From JAAXGX01 sp965221595 (lineage in GTDB: Bacteria > Acidobacteriota > Vicinamibacteria > Vicinamibacterales > UBA8438): a stretch of 64,000 nt of DNA. The stretch covers positions 992,001 through 1,056,000 of the forward strand of contig OZ244900.1 of NCBI GenBank assembly GCA_965221595.1, given 5' to 3'. Below, one piece after another: positions 18,547 through 27,418 of this stretch (the first letter of the stretch is position 1; every line of letters begins with the position of its first letter). The translations under genes and the position numbers were made by a program. The notes beneath the pieces are model-generated. The model saw nothing but the letters and a program-made list of their open reading frames with translations, was not told the DNA's origin and searched no databases.

Positions 18547-18725
18547 TCACGCCCTGGCCGAATCCACAACATTTGACAATAGCTCGCCGAGCTGGCCGGC
18601 AACCTGCTTGACCTTCAAGAGCTGAGCCACATCGGTACCTCCCGTCGTCAGCGTCGAGCCGGGAGTGGAGACCGTGCCCGCCGCCGCGATCCTGATGCAG
18701 GCTGCCGACGTATGCGTGTATGTAC

Positions 18726-18798
18726 CGAACGTGGATCGATACCAGGACGTCCAGTAGAGTCCACGTTCGTCTTGAGAGGCGGTATACTTTCCGGCGTA
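18726..18798 (+). promoter_or_regulatory. operator candidate and promoter of the HTH/S24 regulator
   Basis: A perfect 10-base inverted repeat, CGAACGTGGA at 18726-18735 and TCCACGTTCG at 18760-18769, separated by 24 bases, lies directly before a TATACT -10-like element (18783-18788). No good -35 box lies at the usual distance. The GTG start at 18799 is only about 11 bases from the -10, so the message would be nearly leaderless. The spacing between arm centres (about 34 bases, three helical turns) fits two half-site groups bound by a dimer or tetramer. Autoregulation by the gene downstream is inference. Confidence 0.5.
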
Positions 18799-19797
18799 GT
18801 GGCCATCGATTTCGCGGAGGCGGTCCGGCGGCGACTCGCCGAGAGAGGACAATCCCAGTACCGGGCCGCCGTCAACAGCGGCCTGCCGCAAGACGCCATC
18901 CGGTCCGTCCTGAACGGGCACGTCCCCCGCCTGAACCGCGCCGAGCAGATCTGCCGCGCCCTCGGCCTAGAGCTCTACATCGGTCCCTCGCGGGATGTTC
19001 AGGTCGAGGCCGACGGCGCAGATCCCTCCCGCCCGCTGACCCGCTTCGACCCGAGCGTCCAACTGCCGGTGCGGGTGTTGTCGCAGCCGTCGCCGGCGAT
19101 CCACCTGACCGAGAGCGAAGCGGAGGATCGGCCGAGGCCGGCGCCGGTGGATCTGGACGACCCGCAGGCGTTCTACGTGAGCTACTACGGCTACTCGATG
19201 CTTCCGGCCGGCATCACGTCGGCAGACTTCTGCCTCGTCTCGCCGTGCGCGAAGCTCGAAGCCGGCCAGCGGATCTGGCTCCGGGACCGGCAGGGGCGCG
19301 AAGGGCTGCGGTGGCTGATCCGGCTGACCGCGACCACCTACGAGGTGGCCGCGTGGCAGCCACCCAAGCCGAACGGCCACCAGGACCTGGTCCCCGAGCG
19401 GTGGGAGCGCAAGGATGTCGACGACCGCGGCGTCATCCTGGCGGTCTACCGCGGTTGGCTCGTACCGTCGGACCCGGTGCGCCGGCTCCCCGACTGGCAT
19501 CCTGGCCGGCTCACCGGTCTGTGGCGGGCCCTGTTCGACGAGGAACCGGAGCTGCAGGCCGCGGTGGCGGAGCATCTCGAAGAAACGACATCCTCCCTCA
19601 ACCGGAGGATCACGGGCTGGCTCGAGCAGGGTTCGGTCCAGCGCGCCGACATGCAGGATCTTCTGCAGCAGGTCGAAAGCGTGAAGCAGTTGGCGCAGTT
19701 GCTGTCCCGGCGATCGACGGCGTTCCGCAACGAGTCCGAAGCGGTTGGCCAGGAGTCGACCGGCCCGACAACAGGCACGGGAGCGAGCGAGCGGTAA
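18799..19797 (+). CDS. HTH / S24-like regulator of the mobilizable element
   Basis: A 332-residue protein. The N-terminal 50 residues form a helix-turn-helix (FAEAVRRRLAERGQSQYRAA, then QDAIRSVLNGHVPRLNRAE). The central part (AFYVSYYGYSMLPAGI) resembles LexA/CI-type S24 domains, with Ser in the GYSMLP position, and the Lys partner might lie in the RIWLRDRQG region. A C-terminal helical tail (about 245-320) is unusual for the family. GTG at 18799 is the first start after the promoter; the frame is open further upstream through the operator. It probably represses its own promoter and perhaps element functions in response to damage, by analogy with CI and LexA. Confidence 0.72.
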   Translation: MAIDFAEAVRRRLAERGQSQYRAAVNSGLPQDAIRSVLNGHVPRLNRAEQICRALGLELYIGPSRDVQVEADGADPSRPLTRFDPSVQLPVRVLSQPSPAIHLTESEAEDRPRPAPVDLDDPQAFYVSYYGYSMLPAGITSADFCLVSPCAKLEAGQRIWLRDRQGREGLRWLIRLTATTYEVAAWQPPKPNGHQDLVPERWERKDVDDRGVILAVYRGWLVPSDPVRRLPDWHPGRLTGLWRALFDEEPELQAAVAEHLEETTSSLNRRITGWLEQGSVQRADMQDLLQQVESVKQLAQLLSRRSTAFRNESEAVGQESTGPTTGTGASER

Positions 19798-19950
19798 CGG
19801 TTTCCGCCCTCGCGTGACGGCGCCCGCCGGCCGACCTTCGTCCTCGACAACCTTTCGCTCACTTCCCGCTACCGGCTCGACACCGACGACCCTCCCGAAC
19901 GGACGACTGCGGCAGTCTCCGGCCACCCGGCGCTGGGGCCGCACGCGTCG

Positions 19951-20475
19951 TCATCGTTCGTCGGGCGGGGCCTGCGCGTTGACGCGGTTGAGCATCGCGC
20001 CGATCAGGGAGGTCGCCTTCGCCTTGCCGAGCCCTTCCAGCCCGGGTGCGTCGGGGTCGACGCCGAACTCGCGCGCGAGCTCGGGATGCTCCTCGACCAG
20101 TTGGGTCAACAGCTTCTTCTGCCGGGACGTGATCGGCGCCGCCGCGACCGGCTCGGCCTGGTCAGCGCCGGCGGCGCCGGACGGCTCTGCATCGAGACCG
20201 AAGAGGGCACGGTCGTCGGGCCGCGTCAGGGCCCGGATCTGCTCGTCGAGCCAGCCGAGGCTGATGTCGGTCTGCGATGTCTGTGCTGCCCGGACGATGG
20301 CCCCGACGATGATCTTGCGCCGGGTCTCCCGCTTGCGCTCGGACTTGGCCTCGTGCGTCTCGAGCCGATGCAGCCGGTCGGCGAGTCGCTTGTCGGCGTC
20401 CTTTGCCTTGGCCGCGAGTTCCTGCCGCCGCTGCTTGAGCTTGACGATCTGGTTCGCACGCCTTGACGTCTGCAT
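19951..20475 (-). CDS. mobC: MobC-like relaxosome accessory protein
   Basis: A 174-residue, highly charged protein. The N-terminal 60 residues are a basic coiled coil (VKLKQRRQELAAKAKDADKR), followed by RRKIIVGAIVRAAQ, the conserved block of MobC-type proteins of MobQ plasmids. The C-terminal part is Ala/Pro-rich and ends in ALNRVNAQ-like helices. MobC helps the relaxase open the DNA at oriT. It is transcribed away from mobA, with oriT in the 184-base gap, the same arrangement as in MobQ plasmids. The start has GGAG eight bases upstream and an A+T-rich TATATA element just before it (20482-20489). Confidence 0.72.
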   Translation of the reverse strand: MQTSRRANQIVKLKQRRQELAAKAKDADKRLADRLHRLETHEAKSERKRETRRKIIVGAIVRAAQTSQTDISLGWLDEQIRALTRPDDRALFGLDAEPSGAAGADQAEPVAAAPITSRQKKLLTQLVEEHPELAREFGVDPDAPGLEGLGKAKATSLIGAMLNRVNAQAPPDER

Positions 20476-20537
20476 GACTCCGATATATATCCTGAATCCA
20501 GGCCACCGAGAGATGGATCAGAATAACAATACCAGCC

Positions 20538-20621
20538 GAGAGTCCTCAAGACTCCACAGTACCGACTGAAGAGAGCCCGAAACCCGAAGGGCGCACTTAC
20601 CGGTTTCGCTGTGCGAAACCG
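20538..20621. other. oriT: origin of transfer (oriT), RSF1010/MobQ type
   Basis: Bases 20589-20600 read GGGCGCACTTAC, followed at once by a perfect 9-base hairpin (CGGTTTCGC at 20601-20609, loop TGT, GCGAAACCG at 20613-20621). This is the arrangement and almost the sequence of the RSF1010 oriT. By analogy the nick would be on the minus strand within GTAAGTG/CGCCC, between bases 20594 and 20593. A second small inverted repeat (GAGTC, 20540-20544; GACTC, 20550-20554) lies beside it. It sits between divergent mobC and mobA, exactly where a MobQ oriT belongs. Confidence 0.82.
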
Positions 20622-20659
20622 ACGTGCGCGAGACGCCTTGGGCGTAAAGGCACGACGCC

Positions 20660-23114
20660 ATGTATTGCCACGTCAACGTGAAGACGGGCAGCCGCTCTGC
20701 TGGCCAGTCGGCGGCGGCGAAGTACGACTACATCAGCCGCGTCGGCAAGTACAAGGCGGCCTGCCAGGACGAGTTGGTGCACGTCGAGTCGGGCTGCATG
20801 CCGTCGTTCGCCTCGTCGGACGCGCGGCTGTACTGGGCGGCGGCCGACAGCCACGAGCGCAGCAACGGCCGGTTGTTCCGGTCGCTGACGGCCGCGCTGC
20901 CCAACTCGCTGGGCTCTCTCGGGCGGCTGGTCCTGGCGCGGAGCTTCGCGGCGCACGTGACGGCGAGCGAGTTGCCGTACACGCTCGTGGTCCACGCGGG
21001 GCTGTCGAAGGAGGAGGGCAAGCCGAACAACCCGCACCTGCACCTGGTGTTCTCGGAGCGGGTCAACGACGGGGTGGAGCGCGCAGCGGAGCAGTGGTTC
21101 CGTCGGGCGGCGCCGGCGGGCGGTGACCCGGCGTCCGGGGGCGCGAGGAAGAGTGAGCGCACGAAGCCGCGGGAGTGGCTGGAGGAGACGCGGCAGGCGT
21201 GGGCGGCCGAAATGAACGTGGCGTTCGATCGGGCCGGCGTGGCGGACCGGGTGACGTCGGAGAGCCACGCCGCGCAACTCGCCCGGGCGCGCGAGGCCGG
21301 CGATGTGGCCGAGGAGGAGCGTCTTCTGCTCAGCCCGCCGTCGAAGCACATCGGGCCGGCGGCGAAGCACCGATGGGAGGATCGGTCGTCGGGGTCGCCG
21401 GCATTGAAGCCGGACCGGTATGTCGCGTACGAGGAGGTATCGGCTTCGGCCCGGGAGGCCCGGTCGGCGCACGCGCGCGATGCGGCCGAAGCCGCCGAGG
21501 CGAGGTCGAGGGTCGAGACGCTCGATGCGGAGATCGCGGCGCTCGAGGCCGAGCAGCGGCGAGCCGTCGAGGCGGCCCGGCGCCGGCAGGAGGCCGCCGC
21601 ACGGCGCGAAGCGGAACGGCGCCGTGCCGAGGCGAAGCGGGCAGAGGAGAGGAAAGCCCGCCGAACGGCTCTCGGCCGCGTGCCCGGGGGCATGGAGCTG
21701 CTGCTCGCAAACCTAGCCGACCTCGATCCGACGTGGAACGTGGACGGCACCAGCGCGACGACGGGCGACAACATCGACGCGGCCCTCGACGCGGCCGAGT
21801 CGGACGAGGCGCGTCTCGGCCGGCTTCGCGACGTGCTGTCGGACGAGGCGGCCGACGCCCGGTTCCGTCGGGCACTCGGCAGGCGCGGGGGGGCGGTTCG
21901 GGACGGCGGATCTCGACGACGCCATCGCGACGGCCGAAGCGCTGCGGAAGCGGGTCTCCCGCGTGCGGGAGCTGTTCGCGACGCCGGGCGGCGACGCGGC
22001 GCTGCTCACGGCCCTCGATCACCGGAATCCGTTCTGGTCGCGCGCGGGAACGCCGACCGACGTCGAGCGGGCGCTCGATGTCGCCGAGCAGAGTCCGGAC
22101 CGTCGGCGGGCAGTTGGCTGGGAGCACCGGGTGGTCCTCGAAGCGGAACAGCAGTTCCCGGATGCCCCGAGCGCGGCGTGGCGGCGAACGGGTTAGCGCT
22201 TCGACGAGCTCACCGATACCGGCCGTCCGAGCAGGCGCCTCGCTCAGACGCTCTCGGACCGCGCCCGCGCGGTTGCCATCGCGGCCGAGCGGCCCGAGCC
22301 GCCGGCGTCACCCGGCTTGGTGAAGCGACTGTTCGAGTGGCTGCGACAGCGAGTCGAGAGAATGCTGGGCAGGTTTCATCAGGATCGTTCTCCGGGCAGC
22401 GATGTCGAACCGGCGCGAGCCGCCGCGGCCGAGCGGGAACCGCTGGAGCGGGACTTGACCGGCCGGTTGATGAACGCGGCCACCACGGCGGCCCGTCAGT
22501 GGGGCGACATCTCGCTGGCCACGGACACCGTCATCTCCGTCGCCGAGTCGATCAGCGCCCGACCGAAGACGTCGGCGTCACAGCGGGCGGTCCTCGAGCA
22601 GATCAACTGGGAGATGGCGTCGCCTTTGGTCAGTCGCTCGACCGAGGCTGCCGGATTGAGAGGCCGCTGCCTGGCTGAAAGCGCGGCGGCGGCCGACCAG
22701 CGCCATCAGCAGGCACTCGGCGAGTGGAGCGTCCTGCCGCGTCGTCGGCGCTGGATGACCCGCAAGCCGGAACCGGAGCGTTCCCGCCTGCCGAGCTGGC
22801 GAGAACTCGCGGCCGCTCGTGACGAGCTGGTCCGCGTCGTCAGGGTCGCCATGGCCGCCGAGCTCGAGCGCGTCATGCCGAGTCCGCGGCCGCCCTCGGA
22901 GTCCGCCCGAACCTGGCCCGTCGAGACCAAGCGGCGCCACGACGCGTCCTCGCCGTCTTCGAGCACGCTCCGGAGCGATGGCGAGGTCGAACGTCCCGCC
23001 GAGAGGCAGCACCCGGTTCGGGTCCCGCCCCGTGATCCGTCCAGGCCGACGCCGGCAACGTCGCCGCCCGGGCACCCGCCGACGCGGGGCCGGGGACAGG
23101 AACCGAGCTTCTGA
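20660..23114 (+). pseudogene. mobA: MobA/MobL (MobQ) relaxase, one frameshift and one in-frame TAG
   Basis: The N-terminal relaxase domain is intact: YCHVNVKTGSRSAGQSAAAK, KYDYISR with the probable nicking Tyr, and the metal motif HLHLVFSER. A long Glu/Arg/Ala coiled coil follows (about 250-350). At a run of seven G (21887-21893) the frame is lost; removing one G restores a sensible protein (GRFGTADLDDAIATAEAL). That frame then meets TAG at 22194-22196 and continues open (RFDELTDTGRPSRR ... LVKRLFEWLRQRVER) to a TGA at 23114. Restored length would be about 817 residues. The truncated relaxase domain alone might still nick DNA. The G-run could be a sequencing error; the TAG less easily. Confidence 0.82.
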
Positions 23115-23300
23115 CCCGACAACCCACGCGCGCGCGCGGCCCGTTCGAGCAGGCAGACGGACGAACGAGCGCTGGCGGGGCCGCCATCCCGACCTTCCGG
23201 AATACGGCCCGTCAGGGTGCACAGGTGGGGAGCGGCGGCGGAGGTACGATCGACCCCATCATGTGACTCGACCCCTTGCCCCTCGCCCACCCGTCCACCC

Positions 23301-23383
23301 GGCCGCCTGTCCTCGACAGGCGGCCGGACCGGGAAGAATCGCGCGCGCTATGCGCGCCTTTTTTTTGCCCCGCTGTGCGGGGC
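23301..23383 (+). terminator. three consecutive hairpins with a T8 run after mobA
   Basis: Three perfect hairpins stand in line. The first has 11-base arms (23301-23311 and 23315-23325, loop CTC). The second is GCGCGC-TAT-GCGCGC (23343-23357) followed by eight T (23359-23366). The third has 7-base arms GCCCCGC and GCGGGGC around TGT (23367-23383). The middle one with its T-run is a textbook intrinsic terminator for the mobA transcript. The others may strengthen it or act on the opposite strand. Confidence 0.7.
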
Positions 23384-23878
23384 AACGACGAAGACCCCGG
23401 CCGGCAAGGGGCCGCACGAGGTTCCCCAAGAGAAGGAGCACGCCGCGTCGCAGCGCGCCAGCCTACCTGAGAACGACCACGCCGGCCGGAGAGCGGCGTG
23501 GTGCGGCACGAACGCCGTGCACCTGCGCAGCACCGGCACAACGCGGACCGACCCCGCCGTCGCGATCATCCTGACGACCGTTCACGACATCCACCCGCAT
23601 CACCGCCGTCAGCGCCGGCAGCATCTCCACCGCCCACGCTACCGCAGCCGTCGCGCGCGCCAACGTCGGCGCCTTCTCCGTCGTGACCGCGGCCTAAGCG
23701 GACCCCTCCCTCCCCCTGTGCCGATCCCGTGCGTGCCCCGCTACGACCCCGCGGAGATCGCCATCGCCCCCTTGAACCCGACCACCCATCTCGCCGCCCC
23801 GTAGGAACACCGCTCGACCACTCGGAGCGGCCGGCGGGTTGGTCGCGTCCGCCGCACATCCCAGCAGAGAGGAGAACC
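23384..23878. other. stretch without a supportable gene
   Basis: Open frames here are short, Pro/Arg-rich, and have neither ribosome sites nor recognisable motifs. The only clear signals are the hairpins before it and the GAGAGGAGAA ribosome site at its right end, which belongs to the next gene. It may be eroded element DNA. Confidence 0.5.
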
Positions 23879-24510
23879 ATGTCCGAACGAACCGTTCAGC
23901 GGGTCGGCGCCAAGGTCGTCGTCCGCTCGATCGACAACGCCGGCTGCACCATGCGGGCGTTGACGATCACGTCCAAGCTGCGGCTGCAGGGTTCGGTGCT
24001 CGCCGCGGCGCTCGCTAGGCCCGACGTTCAGTCCGCGCTGACCGACGTCAGCTGGCGCACCGGCGTGGGCACGTCACCCGCGTATCGGTCGTCTGCGGCG
24101 AGCCCGAGCCCGAGCTGACCTCGCTGCGGGCAGCCACCACCGGCGCGGTAGCCGCGGGCGAGGTGGTCTGGCAGGGCAGCGACGGCGCCCTCGACCAGGA
24201 CGTCGAGGACTTCATGCCCGAGGGGCCGCAGCGGGCGCGCCTCGACTGGAAGGACCTCGCCAAGTACGCACCCGACGTCGACGACCCGCGCACAACGCCG
24301 CTGCCGGCAGACCGAGCAACGCTGAGACACCCGGGCCGGGTGTCCAGCCGGCGCGGCTTCCTGCGGCCACCGCTCCCGGTCGACACCGTCGCCCGCATCG
24401 TCGAGCTGCGCAACAAGGGCCTCAGCTTCAAGAAGATCGCCAAGGCCCTCGGTATCGCGGCATGGACCGTTTCCCGCTACGTCCGCAGTTTCGCAGAGGA
24501 AGACCGATAA
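23879..24510 (+). pseudogene. HTH DNA-binding protein split by a frameshift
   Basis: ATG at 23879 has an ideal ribosome site (AGGAGAA, spacing five). The first frame (MSERTVQRVGAKVVVRSIDN...) is lost near 24070. Another frame takes over with HVTRVSVVCGEPEPELTSLR and runs to TAA at 24510. The C-terminus, IVELRNKGLSFKKIAKALG then WTVSRYVR, is a helix-turn-helix like those at the end of resolvases. Joined, the protein would be about 210 residues. It is conserved enough to look recently broken, or the frameshift is an assembly error. Function unknown; probably a regulator or accessory of the mobilizable element. Confidence 0.6.
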
Positions 24511-24899
24511 GGAGGGAAGTGAAGCACCCCCGTTGTGACACTCCAACACAAACTCCAGTCCATATCGAGGCTGACGCCCCGAGGGTCGACGTCGCCGCCC
24601 CGCTCGGGCTGTCGCATCGGGTTGGCGGGTCGAGTCAAGGTCGAGGTGATGCGTCCGGCGCGCACTGGAACTGTCCACCTCAAGGGGCGCAGTCCAGAAG
24701 AAACGGCCCATGTAGACCGACTGCCGACGCCCACCGCGTTCCGCGATCGCCGTGGACGGCCGGGACCCCGTCCGGGCCCGGCCGCATGGCCCACAACTGC
24801 CATCCGAGCCGCGAGGCGGACGGGGTGTCACCCGCAAGAGCCCGAGCGAAGCGGAGAACGTGCGTAGCACGTTGACCCGCCGGCCGTCCCGCAGCTATG

Positions 24900-25215
24900 T
24901 ACTCTGGACCTCCCGGGAGGCTGCCTCTAGCCTTCACGCCCGAACCCTTGGGCAGCTCGACGGCCGCCAGTACCGACAGGTCCAGTTCGCAGACCCGGTC
25001 GAGCAACGCCGCGGTCGCGGACCCGGCAAGGGATGCCGGCAACGCGTCCAGCCACGCCCGGTACTGGTCCGGCAGCGTCAGAAGCATCTGCACGCGTCGT
25101 GCCACTGCTGGGGCCCGGACCGCCGGTCCACCGGCCGGCGGTCCCGAAGCCGGGACTCGCCAACCCTCCGACGCGCCCGATAACGCGCCTGCCGCTCCGC
25201 GTTCGTCAACGCCAC
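24900..25215 (-). pseudogene. frameshifted small protein of the 'NAERQARYRARR' type
   Basis: A GTG at 25215 begins MALTNAERQARYRARRRVGE. After about 45 codons the sense moves to another frame with LLTLPDQYRAWLDALPASL, ATAALLDRVCELDLSVLAAV and ELPKGSG. The pieces, in this order, look like an unnamed family of small basic proteins found on mobile elements. I know no function. The bases between 24511 and 24899 show no gene. Confidence 0.45.
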
Positions 25216-25217
25216 GA

Positions 25218-25436
25218 CTACTCCCCACCGTTACGTAACGGACCGGTGACAGGTGCCCGCACCCCGGCCCGACCCGGTCGATGACCGCGGCGGCCGCCGG
25301 TCGGGTCGAGGAAGACCTCGGGACAGCGCGCGAACGGCAGATTCGTCGTCACGACCAAGCTCCGGCGGCGGAAGCGCCGGCGTTTGCTCGAGGAGTGGGT
25401 GGGCTGAGCGGCCCGCTCCCGGCTGAGGCCCTTCAT
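25218..25436 (-). pseudogene. IstB-like (IS21 helper ATPase) fragment
   Basis: A short minus-strand frame contains RRSLVVTTNLPFARCPEVFLD, which resembles the sensor region of IstB-type ATPases ([S/L]-x-x-TTNLPF-x-x-W). The Walker motifs and the rest of the protein are absent. It overlaps the end of an unrelated transposase fragment on the other strand, so this is layered insertion debris. Confidence 0.4.
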
Positions 25437-25650
25437 CCGCGTCGCTCAAACCATCCACAAGCACGCTGCGGGCATCCTCGGCCACGTGGACACGCGCCTG
25501 ACCAACGGGCCGGTCGAGGGCATCAATAACAAGCTGCGCGTCATCACAAGGCGCGCGTACGGCTTCCATACGCCGGGCGCGCTCATCTCGATGCTGTTTC
25601 TCTGCTGTGGCGGCCTTGAATTGACGCCGCCGCTACCCGCACGAGTTTGA
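25420..25650 (+). mobile_element. ISL3-family transposase C-terminal remnant
   Basis: The frame ending in TGA at 25650 reads ILGHVDTRLTNGPVEGINNK, VITRRAYGFHTPGALISMLF and LCCGG, the C-terminal block of ISL3 (IS204/IS1001/IS1165) transposases, including the conserved Glu of the DDE triad (PVEG). Only about 75 codons remain and nothing upstream belongs to it. Confidence 0.72.
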
Positions 25651-25703
25651 GGAAAATCTCTTTTCCGGGGTAGGAGTCTTACGCTTCAGCGGACCTCCAA
25701 CGG

Positions 25704-26816
25704 TTAGCCGACGATGAAGTCCCTCAGATGGCAGGCATCGTTCAGTTTCGTTACGGTCCAGTTAGCACTGGCGACTAGTTGCCGTCGAAGACGCACACCT
25801 CCCGTCGACAGCGCGACCCGCCGTAGTTTCACGGAGGTGTCGCGGAGCGTTCGCTCAACCATGCGAGGTCTGCTGCGACCAGCTAGCCGGGGCGCCGCCT
25901 GCGGCGCGGTAATGTAGGCTTCCGATGTGTGCAATAGAATGCGATTCACGTCCGACACTTTCGGCAATGCGTTCGCACCTCTGTGCCAAGGCGTGAGCGC
26001 CGCGACCGGTTGTGTCTCGAGGAGTTGATCCCACACTCTCGTTTCGTCGGCGTCGGCCGATCCATGGTGGGCCACTTTGAAGACGGATGCCGTGCCGGAA
26101 GGCCGTTCTTGGCTATCGAGGACGCTTATCCAACCGGAGCGTTCCAGATCCGAGCCCAGTAGGACGGCCACGCCCGCGATCTTGACCCAGAGAGCGACCG
26201 CCACATCGTTCGGTGATAGTGTTGGCAATCGTCTTCGGGGTCGCGGCGGATCGGGCAGCAAGGCGGCGGTGGCTTTCAGAAAGCGCTCAAAGACGGCATC
26301 GGCGGGCGAAAGCGCCCAGATCTCGCAAGCGTCGTGGCGAAAAACGCACCGGTTGGCAAGGGCGCGTGTCGGCGACGAGCGTGAGGACTCGAGACGGGAG
26401 AAGACACCGCGGATCTCGCGAACCCCAGAGCCAGTCTCGCGAACCGCCGAGCCGGGCGTTGAGGCAGCGGGATTCTCTAGCGAGCCGACCATTGCCAGGA
26501 ACTCCTTCCGGCACAGGGCCGCGGAGCAACAAAACTCGGCATTGACGCACGCAGCGACCTGCTCCTCCATCCCGCGAATGTGGTCGTCATGCCAGTGTGA
26601 CGCGACGATCATGGCGACGTGTTGCGCAGGATCCACCCCGATTTGCTGAAGGTAGTGGAGGGCGACAGGCTTGTGGTCCGCGCCCACGCAGGAGTCGATC
26701 AACACCCACACGCCGTCGCCGACATGCAACACGACACTTTCGCCGTAGCCCGGACCAAGGAGGGTAACTTCGACATCAGTCCGGCCCGGTGGTGTAAGCG
26801 TTTCGGTTTCCGTCAC
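25704..26816 (-). CDS. metallo-beta-lactamase-fold hydrolase (ComEC/Rec2-like), third gene of an unknown operon
   Basis: A 370-residue soluble enzyme. The metal motif is SHWHDDHIRGM (HxHxDH), followed by LLGSDLE with the bridging Asp and VAHHGSADAD with the distal His, the pattern of the MBL domain of ComEC-like proteins, but without any membrane segments. Such enzymes hydrolyse phosphodiesters. GTG at 26816 overlaps the preceding TGA (GTGA), so it is translationally coupled to the second gene; a longer frame to 26960 runs back into that gene and is rejected. All metal ligands are present, so it looks active. Nuclease activity in a defence setting is inference. Confidence 0.83.
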   Translation of the reverse strand: MTETETLTPPGRTDVEVTLLGPGYGESVVLHVGDGVWVLIDSCVGADHKPVALHYLQQIGVDPAQHVAMIVASHWHDDHIRGMEEQVAACVNAEFCCSAALCRKEFLAMVGSLENPAASTPGSAVRETGSGVREIRGVFSRLESSRSSPTRALANRCVFRHDACEIWALSPADAVFERFLKATAALLPDPPRPRRRLPTLSPNDVAVALWVKIAGVAVLLGSDLERSGWISVLDSQERPSGTASVFKVAHHGSADADETRVWDQLLETQPVAALTPWHRGANALPKVSDVNRILLHTSEAYITAPQAAPRLAGRSRPRMVERTLRDTSVKLRRVALSTGGVRLRRQLVASANWTVTKLNDACHLRDFIVG

Positions 26817-27418
26817 AGCTTCAGCGCATCCACGACGCCCTGTGCCCATGCCGCCCCGGCACCCAGGTCCGACTGCGTGACCGCCGGAAGGTCGCGGAAC
26901 ACGATCTGGGACACCCGCTTCTTGGTCCCGGCCGGGGAACGCTCGTACCCGATCACCCAACGGAAAATGCTGCCCTCCCGCATCCGCTTCGAGTCGATGT
27001 CGGCGATCTCATCCAATGGAATGGTCGCCTCCTCCTCTTCGACCGATGAACGGGCCGTCAGGTCCAGTAGACGCGCCGTGAAGTCGGACTCGCCGATCGC
27101 TATCACATAGCCTTCCCACTCCTGTAGGGCATGGAGTGTTGTCAATTGCTCCTGCTTCTCAATAGCGCGCGGAAAGTTCAGAAGCCGCTTCAGATCGGAA
27201 AAACGAGGAACATCGAGGCGACGTTCGGTGGAGGTCGGTGGAATCTTGGTGGCGTCTGCATGGTCACTCATCTGCGCAACGGTTTCAGCGGGCGGGCTCG
27301 CTTGCGCCCACTCGTTGACTGGGCGGTCCAGAGTCTCCGGTTCGATGGACGTATCAAGAACGACCTTGGCTGACGGACCGACATGCTGAACGGCAGAAAA
27401 GGTGGAAAGCTGCGCCAT
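26813..27418 (-). CDS. unknown second protein of the three-gene operon
   Basis: A 201-residue protein without signal or membrane segment. Central landmarks are LQEWEGYVIAIGESDFTARL and a mixed charged stretch (SSVEEEEATIPLDEIADID), then SIFRWVIGYERSPAGTKKR. The alternating beta pattern suggests a small barrel. I cannot name a family. Its start overlaps the previous gene's stop by one base (TGATG) and its stop overlaps the MBL gene's GTG, so the three products are made together and probably act together. Confidence 0.75.
   Translation of the reverse strand: MAQLSTFSAVQHVGPSAKVVLDTSIEPETLDRPVNEWAQASPPAETVAQMSDHADATKIPPTSTERRLDVPRFSDLKRLLNFPRAIEKQEQLTTLHALQEWEGYVIAIGESDFTARLLDLTARSSVEEEEATIPLDEIADIDSKRMREGSIFRWVIGYERSPAGTKKRVSQIVFRDLPAVTQSDLGAGAAWAQGVVDALKL

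Noticed and set aside
26817..26960. N-terminal extension of the MBL enzyme to 26960
   Set aside because: It would overlap the second operon gene by almost 150 bases with low-complexity text; the coupled GTG at 26816 is better.
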